DNA of 38,319 bases from Akkermansia muciniphila (GCA_945865375.1 CAMBEJ010000036.1:1-38319), one strand, 5' to 3'; positions 18,770 through 27,803 are shown, numbered from the stretch's first letter. A program made the numbers and translations. Notes: a model not told the origin generated them from the letters alone.

Positions 18770-19129
18770 TCAACTCTCGCTCGCGCCGCCTGGGGAACGC
18801 TCTGTCACCTCGGTCACGGAGGCCTTGGTCACCTCAAGTTTTGAATCCGCCGACCGGATGGAAACCGACTTTTCTTTCACCGAAATAACGATCGCCACAA
18901 TGCCCGAGCTGGTCACGATCCGGTCCCCAGACTTTAGCCCCTTCAATAATTGATCGTGTTCTTTGGCTTTTTTTTGCTGAGGTCGGATGAGGACGAAATA
19001 AAAAATCACGATCATCAGCACCATGGGCACCACATTCACCCAGCCAGGGGGCTGATTGCCTCCTCCTGTTTGGGAAGAGGGACCCATTGCAAAAATCAAC
19101 GGCGACAAAATAAAGTCAGTAGTGACCAT
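18770..19129 (-). CDS. yajC: Sec translocase accessory subunit YajC
   Basis: The 119-residue protein has one TM helix (VVPMVLMIVIFYFVLI, about 33-48), then the diagnostic RPQQKKAKEH and a small cytoplasmic domain with LKSGDRIVTSSGIVA. The N-terminus before the helix is somewhat long and Gly/Pro-rich. YajC binds SecDF and sits directly upstream of it here; tgt is 85 bases further upstream. Confidence 0.94.
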   Translation of the reverse strand: MVTTDFILSPLIFAMGPSSQTGGGNQPPGWVNVVPMVLMIVIFYFVLIRPQQKKAKEHDQLLKGLKSGDRIVTSSGIVAIVISVKEKSVSIRSADSKLEVTKASVTEVTERSPGGASES

Positions 19130-19214
19130 TTTAGTAAGGCGACAAATCTATGGATGAAGTCAGCTTTGGCAAGCGTTTTGGTACGGGAACTCCTTTAAGC
19201 CTTCAGAAAGGAGT

Positions 19215-20447
19215 TCAAACAAGGGACTCCGAGGAGGGGTTCGCTCGCCCATCATCACCTTCCATCAGAGCAGGTTCCAACGCGGGCTCCTGGTCGTGCA
19301 CCCCCCTTCCAAAGCGACTCAAAACCCGGCCCTCCAAGACCCTCCGCGTCGGCACGTAGCGAGCGACGAAATCGTCTCGAAACTCCGCAAAAGTGCCTTC
19401 TCCTATCGATTTTCGAATATCCCGCATGACCTTCAAGTAGTAATGAGAGTTGTGTACGCTGAGCATGCGTAACCCCAGGATTTCGTTCACATTCAGCAGA
19501 TGCCTTAGGTAGGCCCGGGAAAAATGTTGGCAAGCATAACACGTGCAGCCTTCCTCGATAGGCCTGAAATCCATCTTATTGAAACCACCCTTGATGCTGA
19601 CCGTGCCCAAGGATGTGAAGGCGGTGCCGTTTCGCGCCACACGCGTCGGCAGGACGCAATCGAACATGTCCACGCCCCTCGCCACCAACTCCACCAATTG
19701 CGCCGGCGTACCCAACCCCATCGCATACCGCGGCTTCTCACGAGGCAGGAAAGGCTCGGTCAACTCGACAGCCCTCATCATCTCAGGTTCGGGTTCCCCC
19801 ACGCTGACCCCGCCAATGGCGTATCCATCGAAATCCATCTCCACCAATTTCTCCGCGCAACTCCGGCGCAACCCTTCGTGAGCGCCGCCTTGAACAATGC
19901 CAAAGACTTTTTGCCCTTCCGCGCGAGGTTGCTCACGGCATTCCTGCGCCCAGCGCAGGGTTCTTTCAACAGCCCCCTGCACCGTTCCCAAAGGGCATCC
20001 ATGCGGTGGACATTCATCAAACACCATCGCCACATCGGATCCCAGGTCTTTCTGGATCTCCATGGCCTCCTTGGGCCCCAAAAACAGGGCCGATCCGTCC
20101 AAATGCGAGCGGAACTCCACTCCATGAGCCTTCACTTTTCTGATTTTCGCCAGGCTAAACACCTGGAACCCACCGCTGTCGGTCAAAATAGGAAGATGCC
20201 AATTCATGAAATGATGCAATCCGCCCGCAGCCCGAATGATGTCCATTCCGGGTCTGATGCTCAAATGGTAGGTGTTCCCCAGCAGGATCTGGGTGCCCAT
20301 TTCAACCAGCTCGCGAGGGTCCAGAGCCTTCACGCTGGCCTGGGTGCCGACGGGCATGAAAACCGGAGTTTCAACAACCCCGCGCTTCAATGTGAGCCGC
20401 CCCAATCGCGCCTTGGTGCGCCCGTCGCTTTTCAAAAGTTCGAACAT
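19215..20447 (-). CDS. tgt: Queuine tRNA-ribosyltransferase
   Basis: This 410-residue enzyme exchanges guanine-34 of GUN-anticodon tRNAs for preQ1. Motifs seen: VETPVFMPVGTQASVK (about 25), LTDSGGFQVFSL (catalytic and substrate Asp), FGIVQGG, and the zinc site CTCYACQHFSRAYLRHL. The ATG at 20447 (MFELLKSDGRTKARLG) fits the family start. The frame stays open 87 codons further upstream, but that part runs through the terminator hairpin and the pseudopilin 3' end. Oddly, the hairpin's T-tract stops two bases before this ATG, leaving no Shine-Dalgarno site. Confidence 0.94.
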   Translation of the reverse strand: MFELLKSDGRTKARLGRLTLKRGVVETPVFMPVGTQASVKALDPRELVEMGTQILLGNTYHLSIRPGMDIIRAAGGLHHFMNWHLPILTDSGGFQVFSLAKIRKVKAHGVEFRSHLDGSALFLGPKEAMEIQKDLGSDVAMVFDECPPHGCPLGTVQGAVERTLRWAQECREQPRAEGQKVFGIVQGGAHEGLRRSCAEKLVEMDFDGYAIGGVSVGEPEPEMMRAVELTEPFLPREKPRYAMGLGTPAQLVELVARGVDMFDCVLPTRVARNGTAFTSLGTVSIKGGFNKMDFRPIEEGCTCYACQHFSRAYLRHLLNVNEILGLRMLSVHNSHYYLKVMRDIRKSIGEGTFAEFRDDFVARYVPTRRVLEGRVLSRFGRGVHDQEPALEPALMEGDDGRANPSSESLV

Positions 20448-20449
20448 GG

Positions 20450-20486
20450 AAAAAAAACTACCGTATCGTGTCACCGATACGGTAGT
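20450..20486 (-). terminator. Strong intrinsic-terminator-like hairpin between the pseudopilin gene and tgt
   Basis: A perfect 12-bp inverted repeat (20457-20468 and 20475-20486; arm ACTACCGTATCG) with a 6-base loop is followed, on the minus strand, by eight T ending two bases before the tgt ATG. It is placed to stop pseudopilin transcripts. It could instead act as an attenuator for tgt. Confidence 0.75.
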
Positions 20487-20529
20487 GCAAAAAAACTGGG
20501 TCTGAGTTGAACAGCGCCCGGGATGGAAC

Positions 20530-21405
20530 TCACATCTTATCAGCCGGAATAGCGGCCCCGTCGAAACGCGCGGACGTCCGCTCTGATATCCACTTCCAAT
20601 CCATTTTCCCTTGCACGGACTTCGGAGCACGCCGCGACACCGAAGCCCCGACCTTGGTCTCAGAACTGATCCACTTATGCACCTCTGAATGCCCATCGGC
20701 GAAGGCAAACCCGCCAGCGCTGTTGTGATAGGTTGCGGGCCAATCGATCCACTCGGCTGTGTTCATGCCGACTGCGAACCCGGCATCGTTGACGCTCTTG
20801 TCGTCTTCATCCAGGAAAACCCAGAGCTTTGAAGGGGAGGGATCGATGATATCAGACATCTTGCCGTAGGTGCGGTAAGGTTTGTTGGCCACGTGGCCGT
20901 GGTTGTTATCAAGCCAAGGCCCGTCCACAGCAACCCTGCCCTCCTTGGTCCCGACGGCCTGGCTCATCGCGAAGCTGCGGACCCGGGGGATTCTTTTGCC
21001 GCCGATTATCACAAAGCTTTTGTCGGCGGGGCAACGATAAATCTGATAACTGGACCCGGTGTATGGGGCGAGCCGAGCGTAACGAGGATCGGTCAGCAAC
21101 AAAGTATTGGTCGCGTCCTGGGCATTACCCATACTCCCGCTCAACCAGTTGTTCCCGGTGTTCCCATCATCGGGATTCGGCGGCATCAATTCACCGCTGT
21201 CCGACGTGTACATGTGCAGAGCCACCATCATCTGCTTGCCGTTGTTCATGCAGAGGATGCCTTGCGCCTTGGTCTTGGCCTTGGCGAGCGCTGGCAAAAG
21301 CATGCCTGCCAAAATCGCAATAATCGCGATCACAACCAATAGCTCGATGAGCGTAAAGCCCTCGCGCACTGGCGAATTTTCCCGAAGTCTGACGTGTGCT
21401 TTCAT
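20530..21405 (-). CDS. Type II secretion pseudopilin-like protein, H-x9-DG type
   Basis: The 291-residue protein has a prepilin leader with cleavage before [24 protein letters not shown] (G/F at about residues 16-17, Glu at +5) and a long extracellular domain. That domain ends in the PVC-specific H-x9-DG-type motif ([14 protein letters not shown], about 230-243). Such proteins are numerous in Planctomycetes and Verrucomicrobia and are processed by a prepilin peptidase. This one could be a substrate of the secretion machine at 5-11.4 kb. It is a single-gene unit: it has a likely promoter at 21426-21454 and a terminator before tgt. Confidence 0.88.
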   Translation of the reverse strand: MKAHVRLRENSPVREGFTLIELLVVIAIIAILAGMLLPALAKAKTKAQGILCMNNGKQMMVALHMYTSDSGELMPPNPDDGNTGNNWLSGSMGNAQDATNTLLLTDPRYARLAPYTGSSYQIYRCPADKSFVIIGGKRIPRVRSFAMSQAVGTKEGRVAVDGPWLDNNHGHVANKPYRTYGKMSDIIDPSPSKLWVFLDEDDKSVNDAGFAVGMNTAEWIDWPATYHNSAGGFAFADGHSEVHKWISSETKVGASVSRRAPKSVQGKMDWKWISERTSARFDGAAIPADKM

Positions 21406-21425
21406 AGTTTTCGTGAAGAGGATTC

Positions 21426-21454
21426 CTTCTAGGTATTGCGACGGTCCTAGTCAA
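21426..21454 (-). promoter_or_regulatory. Probable promoter of the pseudopilin gene
   Basis: On the minus strand, TTGACT (21449-21454) and TAGAAG (21426-21431) are 17 bases apart, about 20 bases upstream of the start codon at 21405. The rest of 21406-21577 carries nothing recognisable. Confidence 0.4.
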
Positions 21455-21577
21455 TACTTAGTTGAAGCCAGAGGACCAAACAATGTGCGTCTTAGAGCAC
21501 ATCAAACGACGAGTGATACATCCCAATTCAAAGGCCCTTTCAGCCGAGGTGGAACCGCCCAAAAGCATCGTTCGCCC

Positions 21578-23296
21578 TCATTCACACGCGCTCAAAAGCT
21601 CCAGCACCGCACTCACCGCGTTCTCCGCTTTGACCAAGGTCATAGCCCCTCCACGCTGTTTCACTTCGACTTCCCCTTTCGCTAGCGATTTTTCGCCAAT
21701 TCCGATGCGAACCGGGAAACCGATCAAATCGGCATCCTTGAATTTCACACCGGGCCGATCATTCCGGTCGTCCAAAATGACATCCACACCCCGCCCCAAA
21801 AGGTCGGCGTAAATCTTTTCAGCCAACTGACACACCGCAGAGGCTGCGTCCATGCTGAGGGGTGTGATGCAAACCGTGTACGGAGCGATGCTCACAGGCC
21901 ACAGAATGCCATCCGCGTCATGCCGCTGCTCGATTACGGCCTGCAAAGTGCGTGTGATTCCAATGCCGTAACAGCCCATGACAGCAGGCTGTTGCTTGCC
22001 GGATTCATCCAAAAACAAGGCGTCCAGAGCCAGGCTGTATTTCGTCCCGAGCTTGAATACATGGCCCACCTCTATCGCTCGCCGAACTTTCAACGGCTCT
22101 CCCGTCACCGGACATAAATCCCCCGCCTTGACGGTTCGCAAGTCCACCCAATGGCCGACGATCAAATCCCTGGCCGTCACGACATGCCGAAGGTGATAGC
22201 CCTCTTCATTCGCCCCCGTGGTCATGCCACGGCAGTTTCTCAGCGCCAGATCCGCATAAACCGGAAGGTGACTCACTCCAACCGCCCCCAAACTGCCAGG
22301 ATGCGCTTTAAGAGCCTCGAAAATCTCTTCCCCAGTTGCCGGCCGGAACTTCGCCGTCCCAAGAGCGCCAGTCAGTTTCGCCTCGTTTAAGCTATGATCT
22401 CCGCGGAGCAGGATCAGGACGATCTTGCTTTCCACCGAATAAACGAGGGTTTTAACCTGCCGCTGAGCCGCCACTCCATAGGGCTCCCGGGCCAGGTCCT
22501 CGATGGTCGTCACTCCGGGGGTCGCAAACTTCTCAACCTCCAAAGCGGCCTCCGCATCCGTCCCAACGGGCTCAAATGGCTTGCAAGTGGCCTTTTCCAC
22601 ATTGGCTGCGTAACCGCCGCTCTCACAATAAATGACTTCATTCTCACCCGACTCCGCAGGCACCATGAATTCGTGGGAAAACTTGCCTCCCATCACGCCC
22701 GTGTCCGCTTCCACCGGAACCGCTTTCAAGCCGCATCGCTTGAAAATCCTCGTGTAGGCGTCATACATCTTTTGATAGCTGCTCTGGGCGGCTTCGTCGG
22801 TGCAATCAAAACTGTAGGCGTCCTTCATGATGAACTCCTTGGCCCGCATCAGCCCGAACCGAGGACGAATCTCATCACGAAATTTAGTCTGGATCTGATA
22901 GAAGTTCCTGGGAAATTGCCGATACGAGTTCAGTTCATCCGCAACCAGTGTGGTGATCACCTCTTCATGGGTCGGCCCGAGAATCCACTCCTTGCGGGCC
23001 CGGTCTTTGACCCTGAAAAAGACGTCGGAAGCCGTTTCGTACCGGCCACTTTTTTGCCAGATTTCCGGGGGTTGAAGGGCGGGCATCAAAACCTCCAAAG
23101 CCCCCGCCCGGTTCATTTCCTCCCTCACAATGGTCTCGATCTTCCGCAGCACTCGAACGCCAGCGGGCAGGAATGTGTATAACCCCCCCGTGAGCTTGCG
23201 CACGATCCCAGCGCGGAGCAGGAGTTTGTGCGAGATAATCTCCGCTTCCGCCGGGGTTTCCCGCAAAGTGGGTAAAAACGCGTGAGTCCAACGCAT
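21578..23296 (-). CDS. proS: Prolyl-tRNA synthetase (bacterial type with editing insert)
   Basis: The 572-residue class II synthetase charges tRNA-Pro. Visible are the N-terminal class II motif 1 region (GLYTFLPAGVRVLRKIE), motif 2 (LGPTHEEVIT and FRDEIRPRFGLMRAKEFIMKDAYSF), a central INS editing domain (about 225-400, with LVADELNS-side boundaries and LRGDHSLNEAKL), motif 3 (GCYGIGITRTLQAVIEQ) and the anticodon-binding C-terminus (DVILDDRNDRPGVKFKDADLIGFP). Length is normal. It is transcribed away from the pseudopilin gene in a same-strand series, with no obvious partners. Confidence 0.96.
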   Translation of the reverse strand: MRWTHAFLPTLRETPAEAEIISHKLLLRAGIVRKLTGGLYTFLPAGVRVLRKIETIVREEMNRAGALEVLMPALQPPEIWQKSGRYETASDVFFRVKDRARKEWILGPTHEEVITTLVADELNSYRQFPRNFYQIQTKFRDEIRPRFGLMRAKEFIMKDAYSFDCTDEAAQSSYQKMYDAYTRIFKRCGLKAVPVEADTGVMGGKFSHEFMVPAESGENEVIYCESGGYAANVEKATCKPFEPVGTDAEAALEVEKFATPGVTTIEDLAREPYGVAAQRQVKTLVYSVESKIVLILLRGDHSLNEAKLTGALGTAKFRPATGEEIFEALKAHPGSLGAVGVSHLPVYADLALRNCRGMTTGANEEGYHLRHVVTARDLIVGHWVDLRTVKAGDLCPVTGEPLKVRRAIEVGHVFKLGTKYSLALDALFLDESGKQQPAVMGCYGIGITRTLQAVIEQRHDADGILWPVSIAPYTVCITPLSMDAASAVCQLAEKIYADLLGRGVDVILDDRNDRPGVKFKDADLIGFPVRIGIGEKSLAKGEVEVKQRGGAMTLVKAENAVSAVLELLSACE

Positions 23297-23402
23297 AGGT
23301 CAGATGGAAAGAAATCGAAAAAGCAACACACTATCCCGCAGCAAGGCCTCCCTGTTAGGCGAAAGGGCCCCTACGATCCCAGCGCCGCTGCGAAACGCAG
23401 GG

Positions 23403-24158
23403 TTACTTCACGGTGTTCACCAACGGCGACAATCCCTGGATCCGGACTTCCAAGCGGTCCGCCGACTCAATGGGGCCAACCCCGCTCGGAGTGCCGGTGA
23501 GGATCACATCACCCGGAAGCAAGGTCATGTTCGTGGAAATAAAGCTGACCAGTTGATAACAATTGAAGATGAGCTGGCTCGTGTTCGAGTTCTGCCGAAG
23601 TTGTCCGTTTTGGAAAAGTTGAATCGTGAGGTCATGCGGGTCGATCTTGGTCTCCACGTAAGGCCCAAGTGGTGTGAATGTATCAAAGGACTTGCATCGA
23701 GCCCACTGGCTCTCGGAGTTTTGAATGGTCCGATCACTGATGTCCTGCGAGGCCGTGTAACCAAAAATGTAACGGGCAGCAGCCGCTGACGTCACATTCC
23801 GCATCCGCCTGCCAATGACAATCGCCAGTTCCGCCTCAAAATCCGTCCTGTGCGCCCCAAAAGGAATCTCCACTTTGGCACCGTCCGGTATGAGCGACGT
23901 CGGAGCTTTTAACCAGAACAAAGGCTCCTTGGGCAGGGGTTTTCCTGATTCCCGAGCATGGTCCGCATAGTTCAAGCCCACGGCGATGACCTTTGACGGC
24001 ACCACAGGCACCAGCGTCTTCACGCCCTTTAGAGGCATGGCCTTCTTGTCGTAGGACGGAGAGCCAAAAACATCACCCTGTAAACGAAACAACTCTCCAT
24101 CCACGACCTTCGCGTAGAATATCTCGTCACCCTTTTGAAATCGACCTATTGCTGCCAT
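23403..24158 (-). CDS. Fumarylacetoacetate hydrolase family protein
   Basis: The roughly 251-residue protein has the FAH/2-hydroxyhepta-2,4-diene-1,7-dioate isomerase fold. Motifs: VGLNYADHARESG (about 70), FEAELAIVIGRRMRN (metal-binding EAE region, about 120), GYTASQDISDR, and GDVILTGTPSGVGPI near the C-terminus. Members cleave or isomerise acyl-pyruvates such as acylpyruvate or oxaloacetate enol; the substrate is not predictable. The start at 24158 (MAAIGRFQKGD) fits the family; an ATG at 24194 adds 12 residues. It diverges from the S8 protease gene. Confidence 0.9.
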   Translation of the reverse strand: MAAIGRFQKGDEIFYAKVVDGELFRLQGDVFGSPSYDKKAMPLKGVKTLVPVVPSKVIAVGLNYADHARESGKPLPKEPLFWLKAPTSLIPDGAKVEIPFGAHRTDFEAELAIVIGRRMRNVTSAAAARYIFGYTASQDISDRTIQNSESQWARCKSFDTFTPLGPYVETKIDPHDLTIQLFQNGQLRQNSNTSQLIFNCYQLVSFISTNMTLLPGDVILTGTPSGVGPIESADRLEVRIQGLSPLVNTVK

Positions 24159-24302
24159 AGAGGAAAACTGATACGTAACCGTAACAAACTCCATACCGCG
24201 AATGCAAGCCGATACTATGAATTCTGCTTTTTCTCATCAAAATCGTACGCTCACAGTGGTCTGGGTTGTTTACTCCAAGGAATAATGTAGTCTCTTGGAA
24301 CC

Positions 24303-25676
24303 ATGCCGAACCGACCCAAAAATTGCCTGAAACTGCTCTTGCTGCTCCTCGCGATCCCAGCGCAGATCCCCCGGGCAGACACCTTCTCCTGGCGAAGCAG
24401 GGACAACCAGGTCGATGCCGATATCCGTAGCTGGAATCTTGCCAAAGTGCTCCAAACCGTTGCCGTTTCCACGGGATGGAGGATCTACGTCGAACCTGGC
24501 ACAAACCCCCTCGTCTCCGTCAAGTTCAGTGGGATTCAGCCTTCCGAGGCGCTGCCTAAGCTGCTCGGCAACCTTAATTACGCGCTCCAAAAACAGACCG
24601 GCAAACCCGCCAAATTGTTTGTCTATCAAACCTCCATCAGCAGTGCCACGGAGCTCATCGAAACTCCCCCCGACGCCAAATCCGTCGATGAAAAGGGCCG
24701 TCTCACTCGAGAACTCATCATCACTCTCAAACCCGAACACGGAAAATCCATCGAAGAAATCGCCAAAAATCTCAACGCGAAGGTGGTGGGGCGTCTCGAT
24801 GACCAAGGAGCTTACCGCCTGGAGTTTGAAAGCGCGGCGGACGCGGAGCGCGCGAAGGACTTGCTCCAAAACGACACCGAAGTCGCCGAGGTGGATTCCA
24901 ACTACCAGATTCAGCGTCCTCCCAATCCTGAAGCGCTGGCTCTGGCCTCGCCCTTGCCGCTAAAACTAACCCCAAAACCACTCGGCTCAGGGTCGCCGGT
25001 CGTGGTGGGATTGATCGACACCGCTGTGCAACCAGCCGGCAGCGGAATCAAGGACTTCCTCCTGCCTCAACTCAGCATGTCGGGTGAGTCGCCAACCGAT
25101 AACTCGACCCTGAACCATGGAACGGCCATGGCCAGCACAATCTTGCGAGGAATTTCTATCACCACAGAGACGGGGTCCACTTCCGCAAGAATCCTCCCGG
25201 TGGATGTTTATGGGCCGCGTGAATCGACCTCCACCTACGATGTGGCGCGAGGGATCGTCAAGGCGGTTCAGGACGGTGCCAACATCATCAATCTGAGCCT
25301 GGGCAGCAGTTCGAATAGCCCCTTCCTCCGGCAGATGATCTCCGATCTTCATGCCAAGGGAGTGCTTTTTGTGGGAGCAGCAGGCAACGAACCCACCACC
25401 GCCCCAAGCTACCCAGCCGCGTACCCTGAGGTCATCGCTGTCACTGCCGGAGATCGTTATGGAAAACTCGCGGAATACGCCAATCGCGGCGATTTCGTCG
25501 ACATCGTCGCCCCTGGTTCCAACATCATCCAATTCGGGGACAAATCCTACATGGGGAGCGGCACGTCCTTTGCCGCAGCCTACATCAGCGGGGTCGCGGC
25601 CGCCATGGCCAATGATTCCAAAACACCGCTCACTCAGTTGGAAGCTCAACTGCGCCAAAAGCTGGGCAAGAAATAA
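24303..25676 (+). CDS. Secreted S8 subtilisin-like protease with N-terminal STN/secretin-N0-like domain
   Basis: The 457-residue exported protein has a signal peptide (about 1-25). A domain of about 70 residues (about 35-105: WNLAKVLQTVAVSTGWRIY, then VSVKFSGIQPSEALPKLLG) resembles the STN/secretin N0 fold. A propeptide-like region (about 135-200: ELIITLKPEHGKSIEEIA) comes next. The peptidase domain carries all catalytic motifs: Asp in VVGLIDTAV (about 238), His in NHGTAMAS (about 272), oxyanion Asn in GAAGNEP (about 361) and Ser in GSGTSFAAAY (about 421). STN domains normally sit in secretins and TonB receptors, so this fusion is unusual. The N-terminal domain is an inference from its pattern. 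Confidence 0.85.
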   Translation: MPNRPKNCLKLLLLLLAIPAQIPRADTFSWRSRDNQVDADIRSWNLAKVLQTVAVSTGWRIYVEPGTNPLVSVKFSGIQPSEALPKLLGNLNYALQKQTGKPAKLFVYQTSISSATELIETPPDAKSVDEKGRLTRELIITLKPEHGKSIEEIAKNLNAKVVGRLDDQGAYRLEFESAADAERAKDLLQNDTEVAEVDSNYQIQRPPNPEALALASPLPLKLTPKPLGSGSPVVVGLIDTAVQPAGSGIKDFLLPQLSMSGESPTDNSTLNHGTAMASTILRGISITTETGSTSARILPVDVYGPRESTSTYDVARGIVKAVQDGANIINLSLGSSSNSPFLRQMISDLHAKGVLFVGAAGNEPTTAPSYPAAYPEVIAVTAGDRYGKLAEYANRGDFVDIVAPGSNIIQFGDKSYMGSGTSFAAAYISGVAAAMANDSKTPLTQLEAQLRQKLGKK

Positions 25677-25704
25677 GCCCCCTCTTAATCCAAAAGGCTC
25701 GCAA

Positions 25705-25810
25705 ATTCAGTAAAACGACCCTGTTTAGCCTGAGGCTCGAGCCACTCCAATTCCCTGCCCTTAATCCTAATCGTAATCGTAATCCTAATCGTAATCGTAA
25801 TCCTAATCCT
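25705..25810 (+). repeat. TAATCG element, copy 3 (left half only)
   Basis: ATTCAGTAAAACGACCCTGTTT opens the left flank exactly as in copy 2, followed by the ACTCCAATTCC segment and about eight TAATCG/TAATCC hexamers (25769-25810). It then stops. The loop, right hexamer array and right flank are missing; a matching right half sits at 27850-27915. Confidence 0.85.
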
Positions 25811-25828
25811 AGCCAAAAAGATTTGAAA

Positions 25829-25933
25829 TTTGAACCACAGAGACACAGAGACACAGAGGGGGAAAACTGGGTGGAAAGAAGTTAGGGTTCATTAACTGTT
25901 CTTCTCTGTGCCTCTGTGCCTCTGTGGTTCAAA
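25829..25933. repeat. Long inverted repeat of CACAGAG units
   Basis: Arms at 25829-25858 and 25904-25933 are 30 bases each with only two mismatches. Each is TTTGAACCACAGAG followed by two more CACAGAG units. The 45-base spacer has no coding potential. It lies downstream of the TerC gene at 25973 and could act as a transcript end. The shape is that of a small mobile hairpin repeat. Confidence 0.82.
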
Positions 25934-25972
25934 ATCTGAGAGATAATTCATCGAGATTTAGGATTTAAGAAT

Positions 25973-26713
25973 CTAGCGATAGGGCTGGTGCAGCGCCACT
26001 TTTGTTGCCTTGCTTTTCGTTCGTAAACGCAGATTTAAGAATTCCACCCCAACCGAGAAAGCCATGGCGAAATAAACGTATCCTTTCGGGATTTCCTTGT
26101 GGAATCCTTCCGCCACCAACATGCACCCGATCATCAACAAGAAGCTGAGCGCGAGCATTTTGATGGTCGGGTGTTTGTCGATAAATCGGCTGACGTGGCC
26201 CGAAAACAGCAGCATGAAGATCATCGCCAAGACCACTGCGGCAACCATGATTGCTTTCTCCTTGACCATCCCGACAGCGGTGATCACCGAATCCAAAGAA
26301 AAGACGATGTCCAAAAGCATGATCTGCACGAGCACAGCCGAGAATGTAGGCGCCATCTTGCTCGTGACGGCTCCATCTTCGCCTTCCAGTTTTTCATGAA
26401 TCTCCGACGTGCTTTTCGCCAATAAAAACAAGCCGCCCACGATCAGGATCAAATCCCGCCCGCTGACCCCATGCCCCATCACAGTCACCAGAGGGTTCGT
26501 TAACCCCATCATCCATGCCAAGCTCAACAATAGCAAAATCCGCGTCACCAACGCGAGCGCCAACCCGATCGTGCGTGCCCGATCGCGCTGGCTCGGTGGC
26601 AACTTGCTCGCAAGTATCGAGATGAACACCAAATTGTCGATGCCCAGAACAATCTCCAACAACGTCAGGGTCAGCAGGCTGATCCACACCTCCGGGTTTG
26701 TGATCCATTCCAT
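25973..26713 (-). CDS. TerC family integral membrane protein, short type
   Basis: The 246-residue protein has about seven TM helices with the paired acidic family motifs: LEIVLGIDNLVFISILAS (about 19-36) and LLDIVFSLDSVITAVGMV (about 133-150). A short charged loop (LEGEDGAVTSK) separates the halves. This is the short branch (YgdQ/YoaE-like membrane part), different from the 334-residue Alx-like gene at 14911. Function in the branch is not settled; metal or ion export is a reasonable guess. It is 22 bases downstream of the cytochrome gene and may be cotranscribed. Confidence 0.9.
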   Translation of the reverse strand: MEWITNPEVWISLLTLTLLEIVLGIDNLVFISILASKLPPSQRDRARTIGLALALVTRILLLLSLAWMMGLTNPLVTVMGHGVSGRDLILIVGGLFLLAKSTSEIHEKLEGEDGAVTSKMAPTFSAVLVQIMLLDIVFSLDSVITAVGMVKEKAIMVAAVVLAMIFMLLFSGHVSRFIDKHPTIKMLALSFLLMIGCMLVAEGFHKEIPKGYVYFAMAFSVGVEFLNLRLRTKSKATKVALHQPYR

Positions 26714-26735
26714 GAATTCTTAGTCTATTCTAATT

Positions 26736-27803
26736 TTAATCCTTCAGCGTCCCCAGAAACTCTATCAAATTCCGAACTTCTTGTCTTGTTAAGACTTTGG
26801 TCATTTCCTCAGGCATGGCTGACAGACCCTTCTCGCGGGATGTGATGTCGGCTTTTTTTAACTTTTGCAAACCATCCTCGGGCGAGTTCAACACCAATTC
26901 CGCATCGGTCTCGCTCTTGAGCAACCCCGCATACGCTGTGCCGTTTTTCAATGTCACAATCAGGTTATCGAATCCTTTGGCAATCGAACGGTTAGGGAAA
27001 AGAATCGATTCCAAAAGGTATTCGCGCGGTTGCCTGGTCCCTATCCCGGTGAGCACTGGCCCCGCTTCGCCCCCTTCACCGTTGACCTGGTGACACCGCA
27101 CGCAAGCCACATCTGCGCGCTCCAGGAAGATTTTTTTGCCGACCACGGCGTCCCCTCCGAACAACGCCACCCGTTCCACCCCCAAAACATCGTCTTTGGG
27201 CCGTGTGGTTTCATATCTCGCGACCAATTCCTTCAAGATCTTCTCCGGCCTCTTCGAGGCGGCATCCAACACATCCAGTTGCATCTCTTTAGGAACCGCT
27301 CCCTCGATCAGTTTTTCCATCCACAATTTCAGCACCGTCGCGGCTGCGCTCCCCTCCACCGAAACGACTGCCGCCAACGCGGTCTGCTTTTCACCCACAG
27401 ACCCACTCTCCAAAATACCCGTGATCCGTGCCAGAGCACCCGGAGATCGATCTGGAGCGCCGAGGGGGGTCACTTCTTTGCGAACCGTCTCATCCGTGTC
27501 ATTCTGCACATTTTTCAAAACCGTCCCCAACCTCGCATCGTCCATCAGTGCCAGCGAACGGAAGGCTGCAATCCGCTCCGGCGCTGCGGACTCGCGGCTC
27601 GAAGCTGAGGTATCCGGTTTATGAACACGATAAATTCGACCCTCCCCCGTGCGCTCCCAACCCTGCACCCCATCGCGCACAAGTTTTTTCACGGTCGGCA
27701 TCCCAGGCGCGGCGTAGTGTGATTCTTGGGCGACGAGCACGCCCCTCGCAAAGAGCAGGCAAACCCCGGCCAAGTACCGCGAGAATAACTTGTGGTGACG
27801 CAT
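26736..27803 (-). CDS. Secreted c-type cytochrome, PVC-type heme-binding domain, apparently shortened
   Basis: From the ATG at 27803 the protein (355 residues) has a signal peptide (about 1-25). A short linker holds WERTGEGRIYRVHKPD, then come HEAT-like alpha repeats (about 70-210). The C-terminal heme domain has CVRCH (about 248-252) and a possible axial Met in LSAMPEEM. In PVC bacteria this heme domain usually ends a much longer membrane-bound dehydrogenase with a beta-propeller. The GEGRIYRV motif resembles the tail of such a propeller, so most of the propeller seems to be missing. A frame opening at 27854 is longer but gives a poor signal sequence. The gene starts next to a half element (27850-27915). 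Confidence 0.8.
   Translation of the reverse strand: MRHHKLFSRYLAGVCLLFARGVLVAQESHYAAPGMPTVKKLVRDGVQGWERTGEGRIYRVHKPDTSASSRESAAPERIAAFRSLALMDDARLGTVLKNVQNDTDETVRKEVTPLGAPDRSPGALARITGILESGSVGEKQTALAAVVSVEGSAAATVLKLWMEKLIEGAVPKEMQLDVLDAASKRPEKILKELVARYETTRPKDDVLGVERVALFGGDAVVGKKIFLERADVACVRCHQVNGEGGEAGPVLTGIGTRQPREYLLESILFPNRSIAKGFDNLIVTLKNGTAYAGLLKSETDAELVLNSPEDGLQKLKKADITSREKGLSAMPEEMTKVLTRQEVRNLIEFLGTLKD

Noticed and set aside
19524..20510. 328-codon open frame antisense to tgt
   Set aside because: It lies opposite an intact Tgt with clear motifs and shows no family features; such frames are common opposite GC-rich genes.
22394..23182. 262-codon frame antisense to proS
   Set aside because: It is opposite conserved synthetase motifs and has no recognisable domain.
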